DNA of 64,000 nucleotides from Ectothiorhodospiraceae bacterium (GCA_020831885.1 JAFIFU010000001.1:186001-250000), one strand, 5' to 3'. Counted from the stretch's first letter, positions 1 to 8,732 are shown. The notes: generated by a model not told the origin, from the letters alone. Numbers and translations: made by a program.

Positions 1-129
1 ACCCGGAAGAAGGCGCGGGCGCTGTTGGAGCAGGCCTGGTCCATGGAACGATCCCAGGACGTCCGCCATCTGCTCAACGGCGCACTGGAGGAGGCAGGGC
101 TTGGTGGTCTGGTGCGCGCGGGGAAATGA
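1..129 (+). CDS. C-terminal end of an unidentified protein (partial)
   Basis: An open frame enters the window in frame 1 and stops with TGA at 127-129. Only 42 residues are visible. They are mostly helical and rich in Leu, Glu and Arg, ending in LVRAGK. No motif is recognisable. The codon use is GC-rich like its neighbours, and the reading frame ends just before the bfd promoter region, so it is probably a real upstream gene. No function can be assigned from this piece. Confidence 0.5.
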   Translation, partial: TRKKARALLEQAWSMERSQDVRHLLNGALEEAGLGGLVRAGK

Positions 130-146
130 AAACCCATACTGCTGTT

Positions 147-184
147 GACAATCACTCGCATTTGCATTCATGCTATGAATGCAA
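147..184 (+). promoter_or_regulatory. Fur-like box and 10-bp inverted repeat upstream of bfd
   Basis: Two overlapping signals lie between a TTGACA hexamer (145-150) and the bfd ribosome site. Positions 147-165 match the classical 19-bp Fur consensus at about 11-12 positions by eye, on either strand. Positions 162-171 (TTGCATTCAT) and 175-184 (ATGAATGCAA) form a perfect 10-bp inverted repeat with a 3-nt spacer. Iron control of bfd is well known in other bacteria, so a Fur site is plausible. The second palindrome does not resemble a Fur site and may bind another regulator. Confidence 0.45.
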
Positions 185-198
185 TGGGGAGGGTTGCC

Positions 199-426
199 AT
201 GTACGTTTGCCTGTGTCACGGCGTTACCGATGGTCACATTCGGGAGGCGGTTTCCCAAGGGGTCCGTTCCATGCGTGATCTGCGTCGGGAGCTGGGGCTC
301 TGCGGCAGTTGTGGCCGCTGCGGCCCGCATGCCCGCGAGGTGCTGACAGAGGCGACGGCGGAAATCTCCGCAACCGCGGTCCGGATTCCCCTGCCCGGGA
401 CGGAGCCGGCATATTCGTCGATCTGA
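199..426 (+). CDS. bfd: Bacterioferritin-associated ferredoxin
   Basis: A small 75-residue [2Fe-2S] protein that in known systems reduces the iron core of bacterioferritin so that iron can be mobilised. The Cys ligands are visible as MYVCLCHG at the start (Cys4, Cys6) and CGSCGRC in the middle, the Bfd-type arrangement. The ATG at 199 is preceded by a GGGGAGGG-type ribosome site; an earlier in-frame start at 145 would add residues not seen in the family. The C-terminal 20 residues are low in charge and probably disordered. Bacterioferritin follows about 140 bp downstream, matching the functional pairing. The Fur-like box upstream suggests induction under iron limitation. Confidence 0.93.
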   Translation: MYVCLCHGVTDGHIREAVSQGVRSMRDLRRELGLCGSCGRCGPHAREVLTEATAEISATAVRIPLPGTEPAYSSI

Positions 427-467
427 ATCAGAATGGGAATACATCCTGTTCGTTTCCTTTGATGCCG

Positions 468-495
468 TTACCATCGCCTGTTCTGCCTGTACTAG
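468..495 (+). promoter_or_regulatory. Candidate sigma-70 promoter for bfr
   Basis: TTACCA (468-473) and TACTAG (490-495) are separated by 16 bp, with a TG just before the -10 hexamer (extended -10). Predicted transcription would start near 502, about 65 nt before the bfr start codon. This would let bfr be expressed separately from bfd, which would make sense because the two are usually regulated oppositely by iron. This is inferred from the hexamers only. Confidence 0.4.
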
Positions 496-566
496 ACTGG
501 TGGCGCAAAGGCGCAGCATGTTGCATGCCGTGACGCGCCAGACATTCAGCCAAGGTGGAGGCAGAT

Positions 567-1031
567 ATGAAAGGCGATCCCAAGGTCATCGAATTCCTCA
601 ACCAGGTGTTGTTCAACGAACTCACCGCCATCAACCAGTATTTTCTCCATTCCCGCATGCTCCGTGACTGGGGTCTGGAGAAGCTGGCCGAGAAGGAGTA
701 CCAGGAATCCATTGAGGAAATGCAGCACGCCGACAAGCTGATCGAGCGCATACTGTTCCTGGAGGGGCTGCCCAACCTGCAGGACCTGGGGAAGCTGCTC
801 ATCGGCGAGAACGTGCGAGAGATCCTGCAGTGCGACCTGAAGCTCGAGGAAGCCGGGTGCCCGGTCCTCAGAGATGCCATCGCCTATTGTGAAACAGCGC
901 GTGACTACGTGAGCCGTGACCTGTTCCAGCATATCCTCAACGCGGAGGAAAGCCACGTGGACTGGCTGGAGACCCAGCTTGAGTTGATCGATCGTCTGGG
1001 GCTTGAGAATTACCAGCAGTCACAGCTCTGA
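567..1031 (+). CDS. bfr: Bacterioferritin
   Basis: A 154-residue haem-containing ferritin that forms a 24-mer shell and oxidises Fe(II) for storage. All ferroxidase ligands are in the expected places counting from the ATG at 567: Glu18, Glu51, His54, Glu94, Glu127 and His130. The haem ligand Met52 is present too. Tyr25 of the catalytic centre is also conserved. A GGAGG site sits 5 nt before the ATG; an upstream in-frame GTG at 555 overlaps that site and is unlikely. The neighbouring bfd gene supplies the partner ferredoxin. Length and motifs match the usual family exactly. Confidence 0.97.
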   Translation: MKGDPKVIEFLNQVLFNELTAINQYFLHSRMLRDWGLEKLAEKEYQESIEEMQHADKLIERILFLEGLPNLQDLGKLLIGENVREILQCDLKLEEAGCPVLRDAIAYCETARDYVSRDLFQHILNAEESHVDWLETQLELIDRLGLENYQQSQL

Positions 1032-1217
1032 CTCCCGCAAGGCCTTGAGAAAGTGCCACGCTGTCCCAGCGCCGTCGTGAGACCTGTCAGTCGGGCGCCC
1101 GCGCCCGTGTGGGCATCCCACCTCAGGTGAGGGCAACGACGGGCCCTGCAGCGGCGCAGTCACCCCCTGAGTACACGGTCAGACGTTCTGAATGGTGAGC
1201 GATATCCGGCGACTCGC

Positions 1218-1246
1218 TTGTGCCGCGGGGGCGGAGCCTATATATA
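1218..1246 (+). promoter_or_regulatory. Candidate sigma-70 promoter of the zinc ribbon gene
   Basis: TTGTGC (1218-1223) and TATATA (1241-1246) are spaced by 17 bp, in a short AT-rich patch of otherwise GC-rich DNA. The predicted start lies near 1253, giving a leader of about 30 nt to the ATG at 1282. The 1032-1217 stretch before it shows no other feature. Confidence 0.5.
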
Positions 1247-1281
1247 AGGCCTCGTTGAAGTTCTAGTCGAGGAGCCCGATC

Positions 1282-1575
1282 ATGCCGATCTACGAGTATC
1301 AGTGTCAGGCGTGCGGCCACGCGCTTGAGGCCATCCAGAAGATGAGTGACGCGCCGTTGCGCGATTGCCCCGAATGCGGCAAGCCGTCGTTGGGCAAGAA
1401 GATCTCCGCGGCCGGTTTCCGCCTCAAGGGCGGCGGCTGGTACGAGACCGACTTCAAGTCCGGGAGCAAGCGCAACCTGGCCGGCGACTCCGGGGCCGCT
1501 ACCGGCAGCGATTCCGGCAGCTCCGCCGGCAGCAATTCCGGAAGCACCGGCGACAAGCAGGCGGCATCCGCCTGA
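1282..1575 (+). CDS. FmdB-family zinc ribbon protein
   Basis: A 97-residue protein beginning MPIYEYQCQACGH, the standard opening of the FmdB regulatory-protein / putative zinc ribbon family. Two CxxC-type knuckles are visible (CQAC near residue 8 and CPECGK near residue 32), enough for one Zn ribbon. The second half is a Gly/Ser/Asp-rich low-complexity tail. Its position just upstream of aspS is a common arrangement in gammaproteobacteria. A GAGGAG ribosome site precedes the ATG. The molecular role of the family is not settled; the FmdB name comes from a formamidase operon and does not define function here. Confidence 0.85.
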   Translation: MPIYEYQCQACGHALEAIQKMSDAPLRDCPECGKPSLGKKISAAGFRLKGGGWYETDFKSGSKRNLAGDSGAATGSDSGSSAGSNSGSTGDKQAASA

Positions 1576-1738
1576 TCCCGGCGGCCTTCTGTGATCCGCC
1601 CCGGACGGCCACAGCCTTGCGCCGTCCAGGGCGACGCCTTACCATCCCCGCTTCCCCGGCAGGCATCGCGCGGCGTCCGCCGTCCCCGGTGGCCTGCCCC
1701 CGATCAAGCACTTGACAGCAACCGGGCCGAACAGACTC

Positions 1739-3529
1739 ATGCGTACTCATTACTGCGGGCAGGTCACCGAAAACCATCTGGACACGGAAGTGGAACTCTG
1801 CGGCTGGGTGCATCGGCGGCGGGACCACGGTGGCGTGATCTTCATCGATCTGCGCGACCGGGAAGGCTTGGTGCAGGTGGTGTTCGATCCGGACCGTGCC
1901 GAGGTTTTCGCCACCGCCGAGCGCGTACGCAGCGAGTACGTGCTGCGTATCCGTGGCCGGGTGCGTCGCCGCCCCGCGGGTACCGAGAACCCGAACCTGA
2001 CCACCGGGCAGGTGGAAGTGCTGGGGCAGGCGCTGGAGGTGTTGAACACGGCGAAGACGCCCCCGTTCCAGTTGGACGAGGAATCCGTGGGCGAGGACGT
2101 GCGGCTGCGGTACCGTTACGTGGACCTGCGCCGGCCGGAGATGCAGCAGCGGATCCGCTTGCGGGCCCGGGTAACCCAGCGTCTGCGCAGCTATCTGGAC
2201 AGCCACGGGTTCCTGGATATCGAAACACCCATGCTGACCCGCGCCACCCCCGAGGGCGCGCGCGACTACCTGGTGCCCAGTCGCCTGCATCCGGGGGCGT
2301 TCTATGCCTTGCCCCAATCCCCGCAGTTGTTCAAGCAGTTGCTGATGATGTCGGGTCTGGATCGCTACTATCAGGTGGTGCGCTGTTTCCGCGATGAAGA
2401 CCTCCGTGCGGACCGTCAGCCGGAATTCACCCAGCTCGATGTGGAGGCCTCGTTCCTGGACGAAAACGGGATCATGCAGCTCATGGAGGGGATGATCCGG
2501 GAGCTGTTCCGGGATGAGCTGGGTGTGGATCTCCCGGACCCGTTCCCCCGCATGACCTACCAGGAAGCCGTGGCCCGCTTCGGCATCGACCGACCGGACC
2601 TGCGCATCCCGCTGGAGCTGGTGGAGGTGGGGGACCTCATGGCGGGTGTGGAATTCAAGGTGTTCGCCGCCCCGGCGCAGGATCCCAAGGGACGTGTGGC
2701 CGCGCTGCGCCTGCCGGGCGGCGCGGAGCTGACCCGCAAGGAAATCGACGAGTACACCGGCTTCGTCGGCCGGTATGGCGCCAAGGGGCTTGCCTATATC
2801 AAAGTCAATGACCCGGGTGCCGGCGTGGAGGGGCTCCAGTCCCCCATCGTGAAGTTCCTCACCCAGGATGCCGTGCGGGGCATTCTGGAGCGCACCGGCG
2901 CCCAGGCAGGGGATCTGATCTTCTTCGGTGCCGACAAGGCCAGAGTGGTGAACGAAGCCCTGGGGGCGTTGCGGGTGAAGCTGGGTCATGATCGGGGCCT
3001 GGTAGCGGAGGGCTGGCGGCCGCTGTGGGTGGTGGACTTCCCGATGTTCGAATACGACGAAACCGACGGCCGTCTGTATGCCCTGCACCACCCGTTCACG
3101 GCTCCGCGGCTGGAGGCCGTGGAGGAGCTTCGGGAAGGGGATCCGGAGCAGTTGCTGTCGCGGGCGTACGACATGGTCCTGAACGGGACGGAAGTCGGCG
3201 GAGGGTCCATCCGCATCCATCGGCCGGACATGCAGCAGGCGGTGCTCGGCCTGTTGGGCATCGGCGAGGAGGAGGCCCGGGAGAAGTTCGGCTTCCTGCT
3301 GGATGCGCTGGAGTACGGGGCTCCGCCCCACGGAGGGCTGGCATTCGGACTGGATCGTCTGGTCATGCTGATGGCCGGTGCCGGCTCAATCCGGGACGTC
3401 ATGGCCTTCCCCAAGACCCAGACCGCCAGTTGCCCGCTCACCGATGCGCCCGCGACGGTGACCGAACAGCAGCTCAAGGAGCTGCATATCCGTCTTCGCA
3501 AAACGGCGGAGCCGGGGCAGGGTGGCTGA
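1739..3529 (+). CDS. aspS: Aspartyl-tRNA synthetase, probably non-discriminating (Asp/Asn)
   Basis: A 596-residue class II synthetase. The N-terminal OB-fold anticodon-binding domain (about 1-105) is followed by the catalytic core with [16 protein letters not shown] (motif 2), the bacterial GAD insertion, and [13 protein letters not shown] (motif 3). The start at ATG 1739 (MRTHYCGQ) matches the family N-terminus; a TTG at 1712 is in frame but would add an unsupported extension. The RRRD motif is followed by His-Gly-Gly (His30), as in the non-discriminating Pseudomonas enzyme, whereas E. coli has Leu-Gly-Ser there. This suggests the enzyme also charges tRNA-Asn with Asp, which would need GatCAB, not visible in this window. 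Confidence 0.95.
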   Translation: MRTHYCGQVTENHLDTEVELCGWVHRRRDHGGVIFIDLRDREGLVQVVFDPDRAEVFATAERVRSEYVLRIRGRVRRRPAGTENPNLTTGQVEVLGQALEVLNTAKTPPFQLDEESVGEDVRLRYRYVDLRRPEMQQRIRLRARVTQRLRSYLDSHGFLDIETPMLTRATPEGARDYLVPSRLHPGAFYALPQSPQLFKQLLMMSGLDRYYQVVRCFRDEDLRADRQPEFTQLDVEASFLDENGIMQLMEGMIRELFRDELGVDLPDPFPRMTYQEAVARFGIDRPDLRIPLELVEVGDLMAGVEFKVFAAPAQDPKGRVAALRLPGGAELTRKEIDEYTGFVGRYGAKGLAYIKVNDPGAGVEGLQSPIVKFLTQDAVRGILERTGAQAGDLIFFGADKARVVNEALGALRVKLGHDRGLVAEGWRPLWVVDFPMFEYDETDGRLYALHHPFTAPRLEAVEELREGDPEQLLSRAYDMVLNGTEVGGGSIRIHRPDMQQAVLGLLGIGEEEAREKFGFLLDALEYGAPPHGGLAFGLDRLVMLMAGAGSIRDVMAFPKTQTASCPLTDAPATVTEQQLKELHIRLRKTAEPGQGG

Positions 3530-3798
3530 CGCGCTGCCACCGGGCGCACTGCCGGGACAGGGAACGCCATGCCATGGGAGCGGCGGGAACCGCCGCGTAG
3601 CACCAAAGCCGACCGGGTTCTTTGAACCGGATCACAGAGACCGGGCCCACTGCCCCGTACCCTGATAGCGCGTATCGTTGCCACCCGGCCCTGGGCCGGG
3701 GATGGACGTCACACGCTCCGTTGTCGGAACGGGCCGGGCGCAGCGCATTCGCATCTGCGCGCCGGTGTGCTTCCGGACACGATCACAGGGGAACGGGG

Positions 3799-6027
3799 GT
3801 GCAAAGAGCAGCTCACGGTGGGAAGGAATCCCGGACAGCCAGCCAGGAGACGCTGGCCCGGCGTCTGCAAGCGCTGCATTTCTCGGAAACCGATGCCGGG
3901 CTGTTGCGGGAATTGCGGCAACACCTGGACAACGCCCGAATGGAGCGGTTTCTCGCGGGTTTTCGGGATCATCTGCTGGAGATACCCGGTGCCGCCCCCA
4001 TGCTGCGGTTCCCGCAGCATGGGGATCGTCTGCGACGCCAACAGAAACGTCATCTTCACACTCTCCTGGGCGGCCGCTATGGCGGGACCTACGCCCGCAG
4101 TCGCCAGCGGATCGGTGCCGCCCACCGCGAGCTGGGTCTGGACCCGGCCTGGCTCCCCACCGCCTACGGCTGCTACATGCAGGAGCTGCTCGAGCTTGTC
4201 AGGCCCTGTTACGCGGAGGCCCCAGGGCGTTATCAGGCCTTGTGGCGGGCGCTCGGCAAGATCGTCCTGCTGGACATGTCCCTGGTGCTGGAGGCTTTTG
4301 AGCCAGTGGACAGCCGTGCTATCCGGGAGCGGGAATCCCGGCTGCGCCAGGTCCAGCGGCTGGCCAGTATCGGAAGCTGGGAATGGGATCCCGGGGCCCG
4401 TTATCTACGCTTCTCCGCCGAGGCCGCCAGCCTGTTCGGTCTGCCGCCCAGCGCCGAACGGCTTGCCGCCCAGCGGGCGCTGGAACTGGTTCATACCGAA
4501 GACCGTGCCGGGCTGCTGGCGACGGTGGAACGGGCTCAGGACGAGGGCCTGCCCTTTCAGTTGATGCACAGGATCGGCCCGGACAGCCGCGGGCGTGTGC
4601 GTTATCTGAAGCACTATGCGGAGCCCGTACGGGAGGGCCGTGGCCGGCTGCTGGTTCAGGGAGCGGTACAGGACATCACGGATCAATACCTGGCCGAGCA
4701 ACAGCTCCGGAGGATGGCGCAGCACGACCCCCTGACCGGGCTGATGAACATGTCCGGTGCCGTTGGTGCTCTGGAGACCCGCCTGGCCGAAGCGCGGCAG
4801 CGGGGCCTGCCCCTGGCCATCCTGATGGTGGGGTTGGATCGCATGAAGCGTATCAATGACAGCCTGGGGCGTGACGTCGGTGACCGGTTGCTGCGACTGG
4901 CCGCACGGCGGTTGCAGCGGGCGTTCCCCGGGCATCTGGTGGCGCGGGTCGGTGGCGATGAGTTCCTGCTTGTGCCGCGCCGCTGTGTGGAGGCGCCGGA
5001 GGCCCTGGATGAGGCAGCGTCCCGCGCCGCGGCGCTGTTTGACGGTTCCGTCAGGATTGCGGGGCAGGAGATGCCGGTGAGCATCAGTGTCGGTGGTATC
5101 CAGGCGACTCCGGGTGATCGATCGGCGCGGGATCTGGTGCGCGGCGTAAACAGTGCACTGTACCGCGCCAAGTCGGTGGGTGGGCGTGCGTGGCGGCTGT
5201 TCGATCCGGCGCTGGACGCGGGGCGGGTCAGGGAGCTGGGCCTGGAGGCCCGGCTGCGTCGTGCCATCGCATGCGATGAATTCCACCTGTGCTACCAGCC
5301 CCAGTACGACATGCATCGTGGACAACTCGTCGGCCTCGAGGCATTGCTGCGGTGGGCGTCGCCGGAAGGGGTCCAGTTCCCCGATGCCTTTATCGGCGCA
5401 TTGGAGGAATCCGGCCTGATGGTGGCGGTGGGGCAACTGGTTCTGCGCCAGGCATGCCGCCAACTGGCGGCCTGGCAGCATGCCGGGATCCACGTGCCCC
5501 GGGTGGCGGTCAATGTATCGGCGCTGCAACTGGCGGATCCCGGGTTCCTGGATTTCGTGGCGGGCATCCTGGAGGAGACGGGGATTCCCCACGGGAGTCT
5601 GGAGCTGGAGCTCACCGAACACGCGGTGATCCGGTCGCCCGAGGAAGCTGGTCAGAGGCTGCGTGGGCTCAAGGCGCTTGGCATCCGGGTGACCATGGAT
5701 GATTTCGGCACCGGTTATTCTTCCCTGTCGTACCTGAAGCGGCTGCCGGTGGATCAGATCAAGGTGGACAAGTCCTTCGTCAGCGATCTTCCCGGGGATG
5801 AGGGTGGCGCCGCGCTGACCCGCGCCATCATCGCCATGGCCCATGGGCTGGGCTTGCAGGTGGTCGCGGAGGGCGTGGAGACCCGGGAGCAGCTCGCCTT
5901 TCTGGAAACCCAGGGTTGTGACATGGTTCAGGGGTTCCTGTTGGGCCGCCCCGTGCCGGCAGAGCAGGTTCCCGCGCTGGCACGCCGCATCGACCTCCGC
6001 CCGGGTGATGAGGTATCCCCGCCGTAG
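3799..6027 (+). CDS. Globin-coupled PAS-GGDEF-EAL cyclic-di-GMP enzyme
   Basis: A 742-residue cytosolic signalling protein. Domains in order are a protoglobin-type haem sensor (about 15-180) with the IGAAH....GL signature and candidate proximal His109; a PAS fold (about 195-315); a GGDEF domain with an intact VGGDEF motif (385-389); and an EAL domain with EALLRW (Glu514), ELELTE, MDDFGTGYSSL, VVAEGVET and QGFLLGRP, all intact. No RxxD inhibitory site precedes GGDEF. Both synthase and phosphodiesterase sites look active, with oxygen or another gas ligand likely setting the balance (inference). The GTG at 3799 is chosen because AGGGGA lies 6 nt before it; a longer TTG-start form from 3622 adds low-quality sequence. 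Confidence 0.9.
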   Translation: MQRAAHGGKESRTASQETLARRLQALHFSETDAGLLRELRQHLDNARMERFLAGFRDHLLEIPGAAPMLRFPQHGDRLRRQQKRHLHTLLGGRYGGTYARSRQRIGAAHRELGLDPAWLPTAYGCYMQELLELVRPCYAEAPGRYQALWRALGKIVLLDMSLVLEAFEPVDSRAIRERESRLRQVQRLASIGSWEWDPGARYLRFSAEAASLFGLPPSAERLAAQRALELVHTEDRAGLLATVERAQDEGLPFQLMHRIGPDSRGRVRYLKHYAEPVREGRGRLLVQGAVQDITDQYLAEQQLRRMAQHDPLTGLMNMSGAVGALETRLAEARQRGLPLAILMVGLDRMKRINDSLGRDVGDRLLRLAARRLQRAFPGHLVARVGGDEFLLVPRRCVEAPEALDEAASRAAALFDGSVRIAGQEMPVSISVGGIQATPGDRSARDLVRGVNSALYRAKSVGGRAWRLFDPALDAGRVRELGLEARLRRAIACDEFHLCYQPQYDMHRGQLVGLEALLRWASPEGVQFPDAFIGALEESGLMVAVGQLVLRQACRQLAAWQHAGIHVPRVAVNVSALQLADPGFLDFVAGILEETGIPHGSLELELTEHAVIRSPEEAGQRLRGLKALGIRVTMDDFGTGYSSLSYLKRLPVDQIKVDKSFVSDLPGDEGGAALTRAIIAMAHGLGLQVVAEGVETREQLAFLETQGCDMVQGFLLGRPVPAEQVPALARRIDLRPGDEVSPP

Positions 6028-6099
6028 GGCCGGCTCTGGTCAGTGGGGAACGGCTGTGGTGAACTGTGGGGTCACGCGAACAACGGAGCAAGCCGCGTC

Positions 6100-6966
6100 A
6101 TGTCACAACCACCTTGGATGCATCCCGATGTCAGGCGTGCCTTCGACCCCGAGCGCGTCGTGCAGGTGACGCCGCTGCTGCGCCGGATCACCGCCCCCAA
6201 TCCCGGCATGATGACCGGTCCGGGAACAAATACCTGGCTGGTGGGCGGTGACGAAGTGGCCGTGGTTGACCCGGGACCGGATGATCCCGCGCACATCACA
6301 CGGGTGGCACGGGCGGCGGAGGGGCGTATCCGCTGGATTCTGGTCACCCATACCCATCCGGATCATTCGCCTGGCAGCCGACGACTGGCGGAGTTGACCG
6401 GGGCGCCGGTGCTGGGGCACTGGATTCGCCTGCAGGGGATCAGCGATGAGGCGTTCCGCCCCGACGTGCCGCTGGCCGATGGCGACCGTATCCGGGCCGG
6501 CGGATTCACGCTCCGGGCCTTGCATACGCCCGGTCATGCAGCCAACCACCTGTGTTTCCTGCTGGAAGAGGAACGCATTCTGATCGCCGGGGACCAGGTC
6601 ATGGATCGGTCCACCGTGGTGATCACGCCGCCGGACGGCGATATGCAGGAGTATCTGGACTCCCTGCAGCGGCTCAAGACCCTGGGGCTTGAGGCCATTG
6701 CACCGGCCCATGGGCGGCTGCTGGGGAATCCGGACCGGTTGCTGCAGGACATCATCGATCACCGGCTGGAGCGGGAGGCCATGGTGGTGGAGGCGCTGGA
6801 GGCGGGTGAGCAGTATATCCCCGATATGGTGCGGCGGATCTACGTGGATGTGCCGCAGGCGCTGCATCGCGTGGCGGAGGGCTCCGTGTACGCGCATCTG
6901 CTCAAGCTGCGGGACGAGGGACGCGTGGTGGGCCGCGAACGGGAAGGGCCCTGGGCCCTGCCCTGA
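6100..6966 (+). CDS. Metallo-beta-lactamase-fold hydrolase of the LACTB2 type
   Basis: A 288-residue protein with the full MBL metal site: HTHPDH at 84-89, His146, Asp165 (AGDQVM) and His204 (APAHG). The last 70 residues look like the winged-helix domain found in LACTB2-like proteins. Mitochondrial LACTB2 is an endoribonuclease, while bacterial members are mostly uncharacterised, so RNase activity is only a possibility. The ATG at 6100 follows a GGAG site; a start at 6043 is in frame but has no good ribosome site. It lies 72 bp after the GGDEF-EAL gene and 14 bp before msrA, so co-transcription with msrA is likely. Confidence 0.85.
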   Translation: MSQPPWMHPDVRRAFDPERVVQVTPLLRRITAPNPGMMTGPGTNTWLVGGDEVAVVDPGPDDPAHITRVARAAEGRIRWILVTHTHPDHSPGSRRLAELTGAPVLGHWIRLQGISDEAFRPDVPLADGDRIRAGGFTLRALHTPGHAANHLCFLLEEERILIAGDQVMDRSTVVITPPDGDMQEYLDSLQRLKTLGLEAIAPAHGRLLGNPDRLLQDIIDHRLEREAMVVEALEAGEQYIPDMVRRIYVDVPQALHRVAEGSVYAHLLKLRDEGRVVGREREGPWALP

Positions 6967-6980
6967 ACGGGAGGTGCGAC

Positions 6981-7523
6981 ATGGCGGAGCTTCGATCGGC
7001 GACGTTGGGCGGTGGCTGTTTCTGGTGTCTTGAGGCGGTTTACCAGGACATGGAAGGCGTGGAGTCGGTGGTTTCCGGCTACGCCGGCGGCGCCCGCGCC
7101 AATCCCACCTATGAGCAGGTCTGCAGCGGCGCCACCGGTCATGCCGAGGTGGTCCAGTTGCATTTCGACCCCGAGCGGATCGGCTACCGCACCCTGCTGG
7201 AGGTGTTTTTCACCATTCACGACCCCACCCAGCTCGATCGTCAGGGCAATGATGTGGGCACGCAGTACCGCTCGGTGATTTTCTTTCATGACCAGGAGCA
7301 GGCCGCCACCGCCCGGGAGGTCATGCAGGAGGTGGAGGCCTCCGGTGTCTGGGGGGCGCCGCTGGTGACCCGACTGGAACCGCTGCCCGCCTTCTATCCG
7401 GCCGAGAACTATCACCGGGACTACTTCCGCAATCATCCCGGTCAGCCGTACTGTCAGGTGGTGGTGGCGCCGAAGGTAGCGAAGTCGCGGCAACGTTTCG
7501 CCCGTCTGTACCGGGGGCGCTGA
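6981..7523 (+). CDS. msrA: Peptide methionine-S-sulfoxide reductase MsrA
   Basis: A 180-residue enzyme that repairs the S-epimer of methionine sulfoxide in proteins. The active-site motif GGCFWC is at residues 11-16 with catalytic Cys13. The family motifs SGYAGG, TGHAEVVQ and the C-terminal PYCQVVVAPK are all present. GGGAGGTG precedes the ATG by a normal distance. It lacks a fused MsrB domain. It ends before a 250-bp intergenic region that carries a terminator for the opposite strand only, so where this transcript ends is unclear. Confidence 0.95.
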   Translation: MAELRSATLGGGCFWCLEAVYQDMEGVESVVSGYAGGARANPTYEQVCSGATGHAEVVQLHFDPERIGYRTLLEVFFTIHDPTQLDRQGNDVGTQYRSVIFFHDQEQAATAREVMQEVEASGVWGAPLVTRLEPLPAFYPAENYHRDYFRNHPGQPYCQVVVAPKVAKSRQRFARLYRGR

Positions 7524-7561
7524 GCCTTGCTAAGTCCTGGCGGCTGAGGTTTTCCGGTGGC

Positions 7562-7688
7562 CCAAAGAAAAACGGCGGACCTGGAGGACAGGTCCGCCAG
7601 CCTTCGCAAAGGGGCGCGAAGAAGGAGGAGAGGAAACATCGAGCTGTCGCCACAGGCAAACAGAGTATTCTGTCATCTGTTTGCATGT
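7562..7688 (-). ncRNA. Candidate small RNA divergent from the LysR gene
   Basis: On the minus strand a perfect TATAAT hexamer (plus positions 7694-7699) is followed about 90 nt later by a textbook intrinsic terminator (7564-7598). No credible open frame lies between them. The transcript would be about 125 nt. It contains a C/U-rich segment with CUCCUCC, able to pair with Shine-Dalgarno sequences, followed by a small CTTCGC/GCGAAG hairpin and the terminator stem. No good -35 hexamer is visible, which would fit an activator-dependent promoter next to the divergent LysR gene. No transcript evidence is available. Confidence 0.45.
7564..7598 (-). terminator. Rho-independent terminator, minus strand
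   Basis: A 9-bp perfect stem (GGCGGACCT at 7574-7582 and AGGTCCGCC at 7590-7598) is followed on the minus strand by GTTTTTCTTT. There is no T run on the plus side, so it serves leftward transcription and not msrA. Confidence 0.75.
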
Positions 7689-7693
7689 AAACA
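7656..7693. promoter_or_regulatory. Overlapping inverted repeats, candidate LysR operator
   Basis: GCAAACAGA (7656-7664) and TCTGTTTGC (7676-7684) are 9-bp inverted arms. A second, 16-bp near-perfect palindrome (7678-7693, TGTTT...AAACA with one mismatched pair) overlaps it and carries a T-N11-A pattern typical of LysR-type sites. It sits next to the minus-strand TATAAT and about 90 bp before the LysR start, where autoregulatory LysR sites usually lie. Confidence 0.4.
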
Positions 7694-7775
7694 ATTATAG
7701 CCGGTTTGACGGGTGAAAAATCCCCTCATTCGGCATATCATTTGTGCCTGATTTTCAAAGATCGGGAAGGGTTTC

Positions 7776-8732
7776 ATGGATCGCGCCACCGAAATGATGA
7801 TCTTCGTCCGATGCGTCGAGGAGGGCAGCTTCTCGGCTGCGGCACGGGCGATGGACATGACGCCGTCGGCGGTGAGCAAGCAGATCCGGCGGCTGGAGGA
7901 TCGTCTCGGCGCGCGGCTGTTCAACCGTACCACACGCCGGATCAACCTGACCGATGTGGGTCGTGACTTCTACGAACGCTGCGCTCGGATCATCGCCGAA
8001 ATCGAGGAAGCCGAGGAGGTGGTCAGCTCACTGCAGGATACGGTCCGGGGGACCCTGCGTGTGGCCGCCACGGCCGCTTTTGCCCGGGGTGAGATCCTGC
8101 CCCGGATCAACGCCTTTCTGGAGCGATACCCGGATCTCAGCCTGGAGATGCAACTGACGGACCGGATGCTGGACCTGGTGGAGCAGGGGATCGATGTGGC
8201 GGTCATGTTGCAGGAGCAGGTGACCGATCCATCCCTGGTCGCCCGGAAACTGGCCAACAACCGCCGGATCGTCGTGGCCTCGCCGGACTACGTGGCCCGC
8301 CACGGAGAGCCGAAGACACCGGAGGACCTCTACCGGCACAACTGCCTGAGTCTGTACAACGTCTCCCGGTTCAACGACTGGGAGTTCGAGATGCCGGACG
8401 GGCGACGGCAGGTGATCCACGTACAGGGGAACTTCCGTGCCAACACCGCCGGTGCGCTCTATGAGGCCTGCCTGGTGGGTGTGGGGTTGGCGCGCTTGTC
8501 TGCCTGGATGGTGGCGCCGCGCCTGCGGGACGGCAGCCTGGTGGAATTGTTGCCCGACTATGTGCAGGAGGTCACCGCTTACTATGTGCTGTTCCCGCAA
8601 GGCCGTCATATGTCCCGAAAGGTGCGGGCATTCGTCGATTTTCTGGTGGAACAGTTCACCCCGGTGCCCCCCTGGGAGCAGGATGAGAGCCTGATGCTGC
8701 GCGGATATCAGCGCAGCGGAGAGCCGGCGTGA
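7776..8732 (+). CDS. LysR-family transcriptional regulator
   Basis: A 318-residue regulator. The N-terminal winged helix (about 1-60) has the family pattern with AAARAMDMTPSAVSKQIRRLE and LFNRTTR. The C-terminal effector domain has two periplasmic-binding-like lobes, including VGLARLSAWMV near the hinge. The subtype resembles the PecT/DsdC-like group that often controls nearby genes of unknown substrate. GGGAAGGG precedes the ATG. Its stop TGA overlaps the GTG start of the sirtuin gene, implying translational coupling. The effector ligand cannot be predicted. The inverted repeats at 7656-7693 are its likely binding region. Confidence 0.92.
   Translation: MDRATEMMIFVRCVEEGSFSAAARAMDMTPSAVSKQIRRLEDRLGARLFNRTTRRINLTDVGRDFYERCARIIAEIEEAEEVVSSLQDTVRGTLRVAATAAFARGEILPRINAFLERYPDLSLEMQLTDRMLDLVEQGIDVAVMLQEQVTDPSLVARKLANNRRIVVASPDYVARHGEPKTPEDLYRHNCLSLYNVSRFNDWEFEMPDGRRQVIHVQGNFRANTAGALYEACLVGVGLARLSAWMVAPRLRDGSLVELLPDYVQEVTAYYVLFPQGRHMSRKVRAFVDFLVEQFTPVPPWEQDESLMLRGYQRSGEPA

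Noticed and set aside
3622-3798. N-terminal extension of the GGDEF-EAL protein from a TTG start
   Set aside because: No ribosome site, no domain likeness and odd composition; the GTG at 3799 has a good AGGGGA site.
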